Shown here in pieces: positions 1 through 7,398 of a DNA stretch of 64,000 nt. The notes beneath the pieces were generated by a model. The model did no database searches. It had not been told where the DNA came from and saw nothing but the letters and a program-made list of their open reading frames with translations. The position numbers and the translations under genes are program-made. The stretch spans positions 1-64,000 of the forward strand of contig JACKOQ010000001.1 in the NCBI GenBank assembly GCA_024234215.1, read 5' to 3'. How positions within the stretch are numbered: the first letter of the stretch is position 1; each line of letters begins with the position of its first letter. This DNA is from Pseudomonadales bacterium. GTDB lineage: Bacteria > Pseudomonadota > Gammaproteobacteria > Pseudomonadales > UBA5862.

Positions 1-92
1 TGCTCGGCCACACGCATGTTGAAACGACGATGATCTACACCCATGTGCTGAATAAAGGCGGGCGCGGGGTGATCAGCCCGCTGGATTTGTAG
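1..92 (+). CDS. intI: integron-type tyrosine recombinase, C-terminal end only (partial)
   Basis: Only the last 29 codons are in the window; the frame begins at base 3 and ends in TAG. The translation starts LGHTHVETTMIYTHVL and ends with SPLDL. The LGH box followed by the catalytic tyrosine in IYTHVL is the end of a tyrosine recombinase. The tail GGxGVxSPLD after it is the signature I know from integron integrases (IntI), not from XerC/XerD. IntI recombines attI with attC sites of gene cassettes. Because attI and cassettes usually lie beside the 5' end of intI, any array would be off-window to the left. Whether the full gene is intact cannot be judged. Confidence 0.75.
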   Translation, partial: LGHTHVETTMIYTHVLNKGGRGVISPLDL

Positions 93-261
93 CCTTCGAT
101 TCGCCAGTCAGTCGCTCATTCCGGATGCAGCTCCTTGCGGATGGAAGAATTGGGGACAGACCACGGTTTCATGCTTTCCAGATCAGACAGTTCGCCGGCA
201 GTTGCGACATTTCACCCGCCTGTCCGACGAGGGATCGATTCAATTCCGGCTCCATGTTCTC

Positions 262-585
262 CTATTTTTTCTTGCCATCAAATTCAATGACGACCCCTTC
301 TTTGGCCGAAGCCGAAACGGGTTTGATTTTTGAAAGCAGCGCCGGAGCGACGTTCCAGCGTTGACCCGAGTCGGTGATGAGGGTCACTGTTTTCTGGTTG
401 TACTTGATGAGTGTGCCGGTCAGCCTGCCGCGACCCGGCGGCTCGAATGACACCTTGTCACCGATGCTGAATTTGAGCATTTCAGTGTGCTGGTGCATCG
501 ATTCAAGAAACTTGAGCCTTTGCACGATGCGCTGATTCAGTTCGATCAGCTCTGCCTCGGTCATTGTGTCGATGTCGATCTTCAT
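262..585 (-). CDS. small conserved hypothetical protein with SH3/KOW-like core
   Basis: A 107-residue protein with no signal peptide or membrane segment. The N-terminal part (about residues 7-35) is helical and charged. The second half (FSIGDKVSFEPPGRGRLTGT, then a beta-rich stretch with TVTLITDSGQRWNV) looks like a small beta barrel of the KOW/SH3 type that could bind nucleic acid. The C-terminus is lysine-rich (DGKKK). It lies 54 nt downstream of eda on the same strand and may be read from the same transcript. I do not recognise the family and assign no function; the SH3-like reading is an inference from sequence pattern only. Confidence 0.6.
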   Translation of the reverse strand: MKIDIDTMTEAELIELNQRIVQRLKFLESMHQHTEMLKFSIGDKVSFEPPGRGRLTGTLIKYNQKTVTLITDSGQRWNVAPALLSKIKPVSASAKEGVVIEFDGKKK

Positions 586-639
586 GAATTGTTCCAGATC
601 ATTAAGTGGCTGAATCGTGTGTCAGTGCGCATGCGCCGG

Positions 640-1266
640 TCATGCCTTTCCGACCGTCACCGCCGCGCGGGCCAGCGCCTCGATCTCGCTCCAGTGGCCG
701 TCGCGCAGCAGTCGGCGCGGTGTCACCCAGGAGCCGCCGACGCAGAGCACATTGGGCAGTTTCAGGTAGTCGGCCAGGTTGGCCGGGCCGACGCCGCCGG
801 TGGGGCAGAAGCGGATTTCGGGCAGCGGGCCGTGGATGGCGTTGAGAAAGGGGATGCCGCCGGCCTGTTCGGCCGGAAAGAGTTTGAGAAAGCCAAAGCC
901 ATGATCGCGTGCATTGAGGATTTCGCTGGGGGTCATGACGCCGGGCAGCAGCGGAATCGGTCCCTGCTGGCCGGCCGCCGCCAGCGCGGGCGTCAGGCCG
1001 GGGCTGACGGCGAAGCGGGCGCCGGCCTCGACGACACTCTGGTACTCAGCGGCAGTGGTGACGGTGCCGGCACCGACCACCCAGCCTTCGTCATGGCCGG
1101 CCAGCAGTTCGATGGCCCGCAGCGCCACCGGGGTGCGCAGCGTCACCTCCAGTGCGCGCACGCCGCCGGCCAGCAGCGCGCGGGCCAGTGGCAGGGCCTG
1201 TTCGATTCGCTCCAGCGTGATCACCGGCATCACCGGCGCCAGCTTCAGTATCGCTTCGATCTCCAT
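640..1266 (-). CDS. eda: 2-keto-3-deoxy-6-phosphogluconate (KDPG) aldolase
   Basis: A 208-residue class I aldolase that cleaves KDPG to pyruvate and glyceraldehyde-3-phosphate, the last step of the Entner-Doudoroff route; family members may also act on 4-hydroxy-2-oxoglutarate. The Schiff-base lysine is K128 in GFGFLKLFPAE. The general acid/base glutamate is E40 in ALEVTLRT, and PTGGV forms the phosphate site. The start at 1266 (MEIEAILKLAPVMPVI) matches the usual family length; an upstream in-frame ATG would add 33 unrelated residues. It follows the SDR gene by 47 nt on the same strand. No edd, zwf or pgl is in the window. Confidence 0.93.
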   Translation of the reverse strand: MEIEAILKLAPVMPVITLERIEQALPLARALLAGGVRALEVTLRTPVALRAIELLAGHDEGWVVGAGTVTTAAEYQSVVEAGARFAVSPGLTPALAAAGQQGPIPLLPGVMTPSEILNARDHGFGFLKLFPAEQAGGIPFLNAIHGPLPEIRFCPTGGVGPANLADYLKLPNVLCVGGSWVTPRRLLRDGHWSEIEALARAAVTVGKA

Positions 1267-1313
1267 CGTGCAGCCCTCGGCAGTTCGTGGTGACAGCCTT
1301 GTGGCAGCAATCC

Positions 1314-2144
1314 TTATGCCGCTGTCGCGCGCCACTCGGCGAGCCAGGCTTCGCTGCGTTGCCACAGTTGCGCGGCGAGGTCGGCACGGTTGCTGAGCGC
1401 GGTGCCGGGCTTGGGCTGGCAGTCGACGAAGTAACCACCGGTCACGCTGGCCATTTCGGCGGCGGTGGCGAGGTAGATCGAGGTTTCTGCCCCCTTGCGC
1501 GCGGAGCGCAGGAACAGCCGCATCCAGCCCGGGTAGTCGGTGATGGCGGTGTCGACGCCGCCCGGGTGCAGGGCGTTGGCAGTGATGCCGTCGCGCTGGT
1601 GGCGGCGGGCAAACTCCCGGGTGCAGAGCAGCAGTCCGAGCTTGGAGCTGCCATAGGCGCGCACCTGTCGGTAACGCGCCGGATGGGGCCAGTCGTCGAA
1701 ATCGGGGCGGCCAAAGCGGTGCATCATCGAGCTGACGTTGACCACCCGCGCCCTGCCACTGGCCCGCAGCAGCGGCAGCAGTTGCTGGGTCAGCGAGAAC
1801 GGCGCAAGGTGGTTGACGGCGAAGTTGAGCTCGTGGCCATCGGCCGAGCGGGTGAACTGGGCAGGCATGACGCCGGCGTTGTTGATCAGCACGTCAAGGC
1901 GTGAGCAGCACTGAAAGATCTCGGTCACGGCGCGGTCGACCGAGGCCAGACTGGCCAGGTCGAGATCCACCAGATCGATCTGGCAGGCGGGCTGGGCGCT
2001 CAGCAGTTGCTGGCGGAGGGTCTCGGCCTTGGATCGGTTGCGACAGGCCAGAATCAGCCGTCGGTCGGGCGTGGCCAGGGCGCGGGCGGTCTCCAGTCCG
2101 ATGCCGCTGGTGGCGCCGGTGAGCAGAACGGTGAAAGCGGCCAT
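1314..2144 (-). CDS. short-chain dehydrogenase/reductase, retinol-dehydrogenase-like
   Basis: A 276-residue classical SDR oxidoreductase using NAD(P)H. Visible motifs in order: TGATSGIG (residues 9-16, dinucleotide binding), NNAG (88-91), NVSS around 136-139, and the catalytic YGSSK with Tyr164 and Lys168. The ACRNRSKAE stretch after the second beta strand is typical of the RDH/WWOX-like subgroup that often prefers NADP. The substrate cannot be told from sequence. The start at 2144 is supported by GGAGG about 7 nt upstream. It sits between a thioesterase and eda on the same strand, but a shared pathway is not evident. Confidence 0.88.
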   Translation of the reverse strand: MAAFTVLLTGATSGIGLETARALATPDRRLILACRNRSKAETLRQQLLSAQPACQIDLVDLDLASLASVDRAVTEIFQCCSRLDVLINNAGVMPAQFTRSADGHELNFAVNHLAPFSLTQQLLPLLRASGRARVVNVSSMMHRFGRPDFDDWPHPARYRQVRAYGSSKLGLLLCTREFARRHQRDGITANALHPGGVDTAITDYPGWMRLFLRSARKGAETSIYLATAAEMASVTGGYFVDCQPKPGTALSNRADLAAQLWQRSEAWLAEWRATAA

Positions 2145-2250
2145 GCAATCCCTCCTGGATCAGATTGGTGCACTTTTTTGATGGTGACCGATCGCTGGCG
2201 TGGCGTCCAGCACCCTGCCGGCATGCCGGTCCGGGTGGCGAAAGAGTCGG

Positions 2251-2643
2251 CTAAACCACCACCCGGCGCGCGCGGCCCTCGTCGTCGAGGGCCACCAGGA
2301 CGAACTCCCCTTCGGTGATCTTGTAGGGTTCCGGGTCGGCGGGCAGGCAGGTCCAGACCTCCACCAGAATGCGCATCGAACTGCGGCCGATTTCGAGGAT
2401 CTCGGTGTGACAGTTGACGCTGGCGCCAATCGCGATCGGCCGCATGAAGGCGAGCTCTTCGATGGCGACCGTCACCACCCGTCCCTTGGCCAGGTTGGCG
2501 GCGGTGATTTCGGCCGCGAGGTCCATCTGCGACACCAGCCAGCCGGCCGAGATGTCGCCATGGGCATTGGTGTCGCGCGGCAGGGCAACGGTCTTGAGTG
2601 CCAGTTCACCGCCGGGCTGCGGCGGCAGTTCATCTTCGGTCAT
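2251..2643 (-). CDS. acyl-CoA thioesterase, YciA-like hotdog fold
   Basis: A 130-residue hotdog-fold thioesterase that hydrolyses acyl-CoA to free acid and CoA. The core DTNAHGDISAGWLVSQMD with the following RVVTVAIEELAFMRPIAIG aligns well, from memory, with YciA of enterobacteria (DTNANGDIFGGWLMSQMD). The active-site aspartate is in HGDI. The start at 2643 (MTEDEL) gives the standard length; upstream in-frame ATGs at about 2691 and 2700 exist, but none has a clear Shine-Dalgarno sequence, so the start is uncertain. It heads the minus-strand group thioesterase-SDR-eda-hypothetical, 106 nt from the SDR, and is divergent from yaaA. Confidence 0.85.
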   Translation of the reverse strand: MTEDELPPQPGGELALKTVALPRDTNAHGDISAGWLVSQMDLAAEITAANLAKGRVVTVAIEELAFMRPIAIGASVNCHTEILEIGRSSMRILVEVWTCLPADPEPYKITEGEFVLVALDDEGRARRVVV

Positions 2644-2787
2644 CGGTGGGAGGACTGTTATTGTTGTGGGCAGGGGGCGATCCGGCGGCATTATAGGCAT
2701 TCCAGGCTGCGTTGGTGACAATTGCAACCGTGACGGCTTTTGCTACCGTGTTCGGCCCGTGACGCGAGCCATGCCAAGGTGTCTGCC

Positions 2788-3555
2788 ATGTTGACCATTC
2801 TCTCCCCGGCCAAGAACCTCGATTTCGAGACGATACCCTGCACCCGCCATGCCAGTCAGCCGGAGTTCGTCGAAGCCAGCAGCGAACTGGTCGGGCTGCT
2901 GCGGCCGATGACGGCGCAGCAGTTGGGCGAATTGATGCAGATCAGCCCCAGGCTGGCCGAGCTGAACCAGCGTCGCTATCAGCAGTGGCAGCCCCGCTTC
3001 GAAGCGGGACCCTGCAAGCAGGCGCTGCTCGCCTTTGCCGGCGAGGTCTATGTCGGGCTGGAGGCCGCCAGCCTGAGCGAGGCCGATCTGCTCCATGCCC
3101 AGCAGCATCTGCGCATCCTCTCCGGCCTCTACGGACTGCTGCGCCCGCTCGATCTGATCCATCCCTATCGGCTGGAGATGGGCACCCCGCTCGCCAATCC
3201 CCATGGCCGCGACCTCTATCACTTCTGGGGTGATCGGATCACCGACGCCCTCAACCGGCAACTGGGGGGCAGTGGCGTACTGATCAATCTGGCGTCGCAG
3301 GAGTACTTCAAGGCGGTGCAGCCGAAGCGGCTCGCTGGCCGGTTGATCACGCCCCAGTTCAAGGATTACAAAGGTGGCACCTACCGCACCATCGGCCTGC
3401 TGGCCAAGCGGGCGCGCGGTGCGATGGCGCGCGCGATCATCCTCAACCGCTGGGAGAGGCCCGACGCGCTCAAGACGTTCGACTGGCAGGGCTACCGCTT
3501 CAACGCCGAGCTCTCATCCGCCGCTGAGTGGGTGTTCAGCCGCCGGCAGGCGTGA
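2788..3555 (+). CDS. yaaA: peroxide stress protein YaaA family
   Basis: A 255-residue cytoplasmic protein of the YaaA/DUF328 family. In E. coli YaaA is induced by OxyR and lowers free intracellular iron during hydrogen peroxide stress. The opening MLTILSPAKNLDF is diagnostic, as are LSGLYGLLRPLDLIHPYRLEMG and NLASQEYFKAV, and the length is normal for the family. The ATG at 2788 is preceded by AAGGTG; upstream in-frame extension is unconserved. The next gene on the same strand, an acyl-CoA synthetase, starts 46 nt after the stop and may be cotranscribed. Confidence 0.93.
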   Translation: MLTILSPAKNLDFETIPCTRHASQPEFVEASSELVGLLRPMTAQQLGELMQISPRLAELNQRRYQQWQPRFEAGPCKQALLAFAGEVYVGLEAASLSEADLLHAQQHLRILSGLYGLLRPLDLIHPYRLEMGTPLANPHGRDLYHFWGDRITDALNRQLGGSGVLINLASQEYFKAVQPKRLAGRLITPQFKDYKGGTYRTIGLLAKRARGAMARAIILNRWERPDALKTFDWQGYRFNAELSSAAEWVFSRRQA

Positions 3556-3601
3556 GCGGAACGGCCCGCGGATCGCACGGCCCACAGGGAGGAGCACGAC
3601 G

Positions 3602-5407
3602 ATGGCAACCTGGGACTGCGATCCGGTCACTGCCGACGAGGCCGACACGCTGGATGCGCTGTTTCGCGCGCGCGTGCGGCGCACGCCCACGGCAGTGGCC
3701 TACCGCGCCTACGACCGGCAGCGTCAAGGCTGGCGTGATTACCGTTGGAGAGAGATCGGGCAGGCGGTGCAACAGTGGCAGCAGGCGCTGCGGCGGGAGC
3801 CTCTTCAAGCGGGTGACCGCGTCGCCATCGCCCTGCCCAACTCTCCGCAGTGGGTCATCTTCGATCAGGCTGCGCTGGGGCTGGGATTGGTGGTGGTGCC
3901 GCTCTATGTCGACGACCGTCCCAACAACACCGCCTACATCCTGGAGGATTGCGGGGCGCGCCTGCTTCTGCTGGTCGACGAGACCCACTGGCTGACGCTG
4001 GCCGGGGCGCTCGCCGGGATCCCGACACTGGAGCGCATCCTGCTGCTGGAGGATGATGCGGCCTGCAGGTTCGACGATCCTCGGCTGCGCAGCGTGGCCG
4101 GCTGGTTGCCGACGCCCGGCGCAGAGCAGCCGCCACTGCCGCCGGTCGAGCCACGACAGTTGGCGACGCTGATCTACACCTCCGGCACCACCGGACGCCC
4201 CAAGGGGGTGATGCTGAGCCATGCCAACATTCTGGCCAATGTCCATGGCATTCTGAGCCGGATCGAGGTCTACCGGCAGGATCTGCTGCTCTCCTTTCTG
4301 CCGCTCGCCCATGCGCTGGAACGGACCGCCGGCTACTATGTGCCGATGGCGGCCGGTGCCACCGTGGCCCATGGCCGTGGCATTCAGCTTCTGGCGCGCG
4401 ATCTGTCACGGCAGCGGCCGACGGCGCTGATCTGCGTGCCCCGCGTCTACGAAACCCTCCATGGCCGACTCAGCCGGCAACTGATGCAGCGCGGAGCGCT
4501 GCTCGCGTGGCTGTTCCGCTGGGCGGTCGCGGTGGGCTGGCACCGCTTTCAGTACCGGCAGCGGCGGGCAGGCTGGCATCCCCGATTGCTGCTCTGGCCG
4601 CTGCTGCAGCCGCTGGTCGCCCGGCCGCTGCAACAGCGCCTGGGTGGACGGCTGCGGCTGGCGGTCAGTGGCGGCGCCGCGCTGCAACCCGAGGTGGCGC
4701 GGCGCTTCATCGGCCTGGGCATTCCGATCGTGCAGGGCTATGGCCTGACCGAGGCCAGCCCGGTGGTCAGTTGCAACACCCTGCACGACAACGATCCCGC
4801 CAGCGTCGGACGGCCGCTGCCCGGCGTGGCGCTGCACATCGGCGAGCAGGGTGAGGTGCTGGTGCGCGGTCCCAATGTGATGCTGGGCTACTGGCACGGC
4901 CGCGCCGACGACCCGGCGATCGATGCGCAGGGCTGGCTGCACACGGCGGATCAGGGCTGGCTGGAGGATGGACGGCTCCATCTTCGCGGTCGGCTGAAGG
5001 AGACCATCGTGCTCTGCAATGGCGAGAAGATCCCGCCGGACGACCTGGAGATGGCGATTCGGCTCGACCCGCTGTTCAGTCAGGTGATGCTGGCCGGCAG
5101 CGGTCAGCCCCGGCTGGTGGCGCTGGTGGTGCTGGAGCCGGAACTCTGGCGGGAACAGGCCATCCAGTGGGGTGTGGAGCCCGACGATGCAGCGCTGAAC
5201 GATCCGGTGGTGAAGCAGCTGCTGCTGGCACGCATGAATGGACTGCTGAAGGAGTTTCCGGCCTATGCCACCCTCGGCCGGGCCCACTTCAGCCTGACCC
5301 CCTGGCGGGTCGCCGATGGCCTGCTGACGCCGACGCTGAAGCTGAAACGGCCGCAACTGCTCGAACGGTTCGCCAGGCAGCTGCGGCAGCTTCAGCAGGG
5401 GTCATGA
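3602..5407 (+). CDS. AMP-forming long-chain acyl-CoA synthetase
   Basis: A 601-residue member of the adenylate-forming superfamily, closest in layout to FadD15/FAA1-like long-chain fatty-acid CoA ligases. It activates a carboxylate with ATP and transfers it to CoA. The P-loop motif LIYTSGTTGRPKGVMLSH lies near residue 190, YGLTEASPVVS near 380, and the hinge GWLHTADQGWLEDGRLHLRGRLKE near 460. The lysines near the C-terminus (TPTLKLKR) include the likely adenylation lysine. ATG 3602 is preceded by GGAGG at good spacing. It ends 27 nt from the convergent serA stop. The substrate chain length is not predictable. Confidence 0.88.
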   Translation: MATWDCDPVTADEADTLDALFRARVRRTPTAVAYRAYDRQRQGWRDYRWREIGQAVQQWQQALRREPLQAGDRVAIALPNSPQWVIFDQAALGLGLVVVPLYVDDRPNNTAYILEDCGARLLLLVDETHWLTLAGALAGIPTLERILLLEDDAACRFDDPRLRSVAGWLPTPGAEQPPLPPVEPRQLATLIYTSGTTGRPKGVMLSHANILANVHGILSRIEVYRQDLLLSFLPLAHALERTAGYYVPMAAGATVAHGRGIQLLARDLSRQRPTALICVPRVYETLHGRLSRQLMQRGALLAWLFRWAVAVGWHRFQYRQRRAGWHPRLLLWPLLQPLVARPLQQRLGGRLRLAVSGGAALQPEVARRFIGLGIPIVQGYGLTEASPVVSCNTLHDNDPASVGRPLPGVALHIGEQGEVLVRGPNVMLGYWHGRADDPAIDAQGWLHTADQGWLEDGRLHLRGRLKETIVLCNGEKIPPDDLEMAIRLDPLFSQVMLAGSGQPRLVALVVLEPELWREQAIQWGVEPDDAALNDPVVKQLLLARMNGLLKEFPAYATLGRAHFSLTPWRVADGLLTPTLKLKRPQLLERFARQLRQLQQGS

Positions 5408-5434
5408 ACGGACGGGCCGACCCCGCACCGGCAC

Positions 5435-6664
5435 TCAGAACAGCGCGCGGGCGCGCAGCGTGGCCGGAATCTCCTGCAGCCGCTTCAGCGCCAGCTCGCT
5501 GTATTCGGCATCGACATCGATCACCACATAGCCGGTGCGGTCGTTGGTTTGCAGGTACTGGGCGCTGATGTTGATGCCGCTGTCGGAAAAGACCCGGTTG
5601 ATCGCGCTCATCACCCCGGGTTCGTTGCGATGGATGTGCAGCAGCCGATGCTTGCCGGGATGGGCCGGCAGCGCCACCTCGGGAAAGTTGACCGACGAGG
5701 TGGTGGTGCCGTTGTCGCTGTATTTGATCAGCTTTTCGGCCACCTCGACCCCGATGTTGGCCTGCGCCTCGATGGTGCTGCCGCCGATGTGGGGGGTGAG
5801 AATGACATTGTCGAACGCCTGCAGCGGCGAGACGAACGGGGTGTCATTGCCCTTGGGCTCGACCGGAAAGACATCGATGGCGGCCCCCAGCAGCCGCTTG
5901 TCGGCCAGGGCCTGCGCCAGCGCGTCGATGTCGACCACCGTGCCGCGCGAGGCGTTGATCAGCACGCCGGTCGGCTTCATCGCCGCCAGCTCGGCGCTGC
6001 CGATCATGTTGCGGGTCGCCGCGGTTTCCGGCACATGCAGCGTCACCACATCCGATGTCGCCAGCAGTTCATGCAGGTCGTGCAGCTGAACGGCATTGCC
6101 GATCGAGAGCTTGTTGACCACGTCGTAAAAACGGACCTTCATGCCGAGAGACTCGGCCATGACACCGAGCTGGGTGCCGATGTTGCCATAGCCGATGATG
6201 CCGAGCTGCTTGCCGCGAATCTCGTAGGCGTTGCTGGCGCTCTTCAGCCAGCCGCCGCGATGGGCCAGTGCGTTCTTTTCGGGAATGCCGCGCAGCAGCA
6301 GAATCGCCTCGGCCAGCACCAGCTCCGCCACGCTGCGGGTGTTGGAGAAGGGGGCGTTGAACACCGGAATGGCCTGCAACAGCGCCTGGTTCAGATCGAC
6401 CTGGTTGGTGCCGATGCAGAAGCAGCCGATCGCCACCAGCCGCTGCGCCGCTTCGAGCACCTCGGCGTTGAGCCGGGTGCGTGAGCGGATGCCGATGAAG
6501 TGCACGTCGCGAATCCGCGCCTTCAGCTCCTCGCCCTCGAGCGCGGTCGGCAGTGCCTCGATGTTGCTGTAGCCGGCCTGGCGAAGGGTCTGCACGGCCG
6601 AGGGGTGGATGCCCTCGAGCAGCAGAATCTTGATGCGATCCTTGTCGAGCGAGAGTCTGGTCAT
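5435..6664 (-). CDS. serA: D-3-phosphoglycerate dehydrogenase
   Basis: A 409-residue enzyme, almost exactly the E. coli SerA length (410). It oxidises 3-phosphoglycerate to 3-phosphohydroxypyruvate, the first step of serine synthesis. The NAD-binding Rossmann motif is GIIGYGNIGTQLG. Catalytic regions are NASRGTVVD (Arg), AIDVFPVEP (Glu) and LTPHIGGST (His). A C-terminal ACT domain (NEPGVMSAINRVFSDSGINI) is the serine feedback site of this family. The start at 6664 has AGGAG 8-9 nt upstream. It is divergent from pncC; a plausible promoter lies at 6731-6759. Confidence 0.96.
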   Translation of the reverse strand: MTRLSLDKDRIKILLLEGIHPSAVQTLRQAGYSNIEALPTALEGEELKARIRDVHFIGIRSRTRLNAEVLEAAQRLVAIGCFCIGTNQVDLNQALLQAIPVFNAPFSNTRSVAELVLAEAILLLRGIPEKNALAHRGGWLKSASNAYEIRGKQLGIIGYGNIGTQLGVMAESLGMKVRFYDVVNKLSIGNAVQLHDLHELLATSDVVTLHVPETAATRNMIGSAELAAMKPTGVLINASRGTVVDIDALAQALADKRLLGAAIDVFPVEPKGNDTPFVSPLQAFDNVILTPHIGGSTIEAQANIGVEVAEKLIKYSDNGTTTSSVNFPEVALPAHPGKHRLLHIHRNEPGVMSAINRVFSDSGINISAQYLQTNDRTGYVVIDVDAEYSELALKRLQEIPATLRARALF

Positions 6665-6730
6665 GGCAAGGCTCCTGATAAAGCAACGGGTGCCTGTGGC
6701 TGCGACTGTGCAGCCCACATGGGGGGCGCT

Positions 6731-6759
6731 ATGCTAGCAGCCCGCCGGAATCAGGCCAA
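6731..6759 (-). promoter_or_regulatory. candidate sigma70 promoter for serA
   Basis: On the minus strand TTGGCC (4/6 to the -35 consensus) is followed by a 17-nt spacer and TAGCAT (4/6 to -10). It lies about 70 nt upstream of the serA start, inside the divergent serA/pncC interval. The motif match is read by eye; no transcription evidence is available. On the plus strand TAAGAT at 6809-6814 could be a -10 for pncC, but its -35 is poor. Confidence 0.45.
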
Positions 6760-6847
6760 ACCGCGCTCGCTTGCGCACCACGCGTTCCGCCTCGGCTGCG
6801 GCATCCGCTAAGATGGTCGCACCTGGACGGTCGAGGGGGTGACGCAG

Positions 6848-7330
6848 ATGAACAGCACGATCGTCGAGCGCGCCACGCAGCTGGGTCTGCTGCTGAAGCA
6901 GCGCGGTCTGCGGGTGGCGACCGCCGAGTCCTGCACCGGTGGTCTGGTGGCCGCGGCCATCACCGCCGTGGCCGGCAGCTCGGCCTGGTTCGAGTATGGC
7001 TGGGTGGTCTACTCCAACGAAGCCAAGCGCACCCTGCTTGGCGTGGCGGCCGATACGCTGCAACGGTTCGGTGCCGTCAGCCATGAAACCGTGCGCGAGC
7101 TGGCCCGCAATGCGCTGCTGCGGGCCGATGCCGATCTGGCGGTGGCGGTCAGTGGCATTGCCGGGCCGGGCGGCGCCACCGCGCACAAGCCGGTCGGCAC
7201 GGTCTGCTTCGGCTGGGCCGGGCGCGATGGCCGGCTGGAGACCGAGTCGCTGCACTTCACCGGTGACCGTGCCGGGGTGCGCGAGCAGGCGGCGCTGCAT
7301 GCGCTGGCCGGGCTGATGGCGCGGGCCTGA
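6848..7330 (+). CDS. pncC: nicotinamide-nucleotide amidase (CinA C-terminal family)
   Basis: A 160-residue stand-alone CinA C-terminal domain. The family deamidates nicotinamide mononucleotide to nicotinate mononucleotide in the bacterial pyridine nucleotide cycle. The ATAESCTGG motif near the N-terminus carries the catalytic serine. VSGIAGPGG and KPVGTVCFGW are further family signatures. ATG 6848 is chosen because GAGGGG lies 8 nt upstream; a GTG at 6839 would overlap that site. Location directly before recA is the common gammaproteobacterial arrangement (ygaD-recA in E. coli). Confidence 0.93.
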   Translation: MNSTIVERATQLGLLLKQRGLRVATAESCTGGLVAAAITAVAGSSAWFEYGWVVYSNEAKRTLLGVAADTLQRFGAVSHETVRELARNALLRADADLAVAVSGIAGPGGATAHKPVGTVCFGWAGRDGRLETESLHFTGDRAGVREQAALHALAGLMARA

Positions 7331-7359
7331 CACACTTTTTCAATCAACTGCAGGCAAGA

Positions 7360-7381
7360 CGGTGGAGTGCGCACTCCACCG
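7360..7381. repeat. 22-bp perfect palindrome between pncC and recA
   Basis: The sequence CGGTGGAGTGC followed by its exact reverse complement spans 7360-7381, ending 17 nt before the recA ATG. As RNA it could fold an 8-9 bp stem with a 4-6 nt loop, but no T-run follows, so it is not a normal terminator. It lies where an SOS operator would be expected, yet no CTG-N10-CAG box of the E. coli type is present in 7331-7398. A dyad operator or an mRNA-leader hairpin are both possible. Confidence 0.6.
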
Positions 7382-7398
7382 CACCATGAGGAAAGCCG

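Noticed and set aside
7331..7398. E. coli-type LexA box before recA
   Set aside because: No CTG-N10-CAG arrangement is present; only the unrelated 22-bp palindrome is there.
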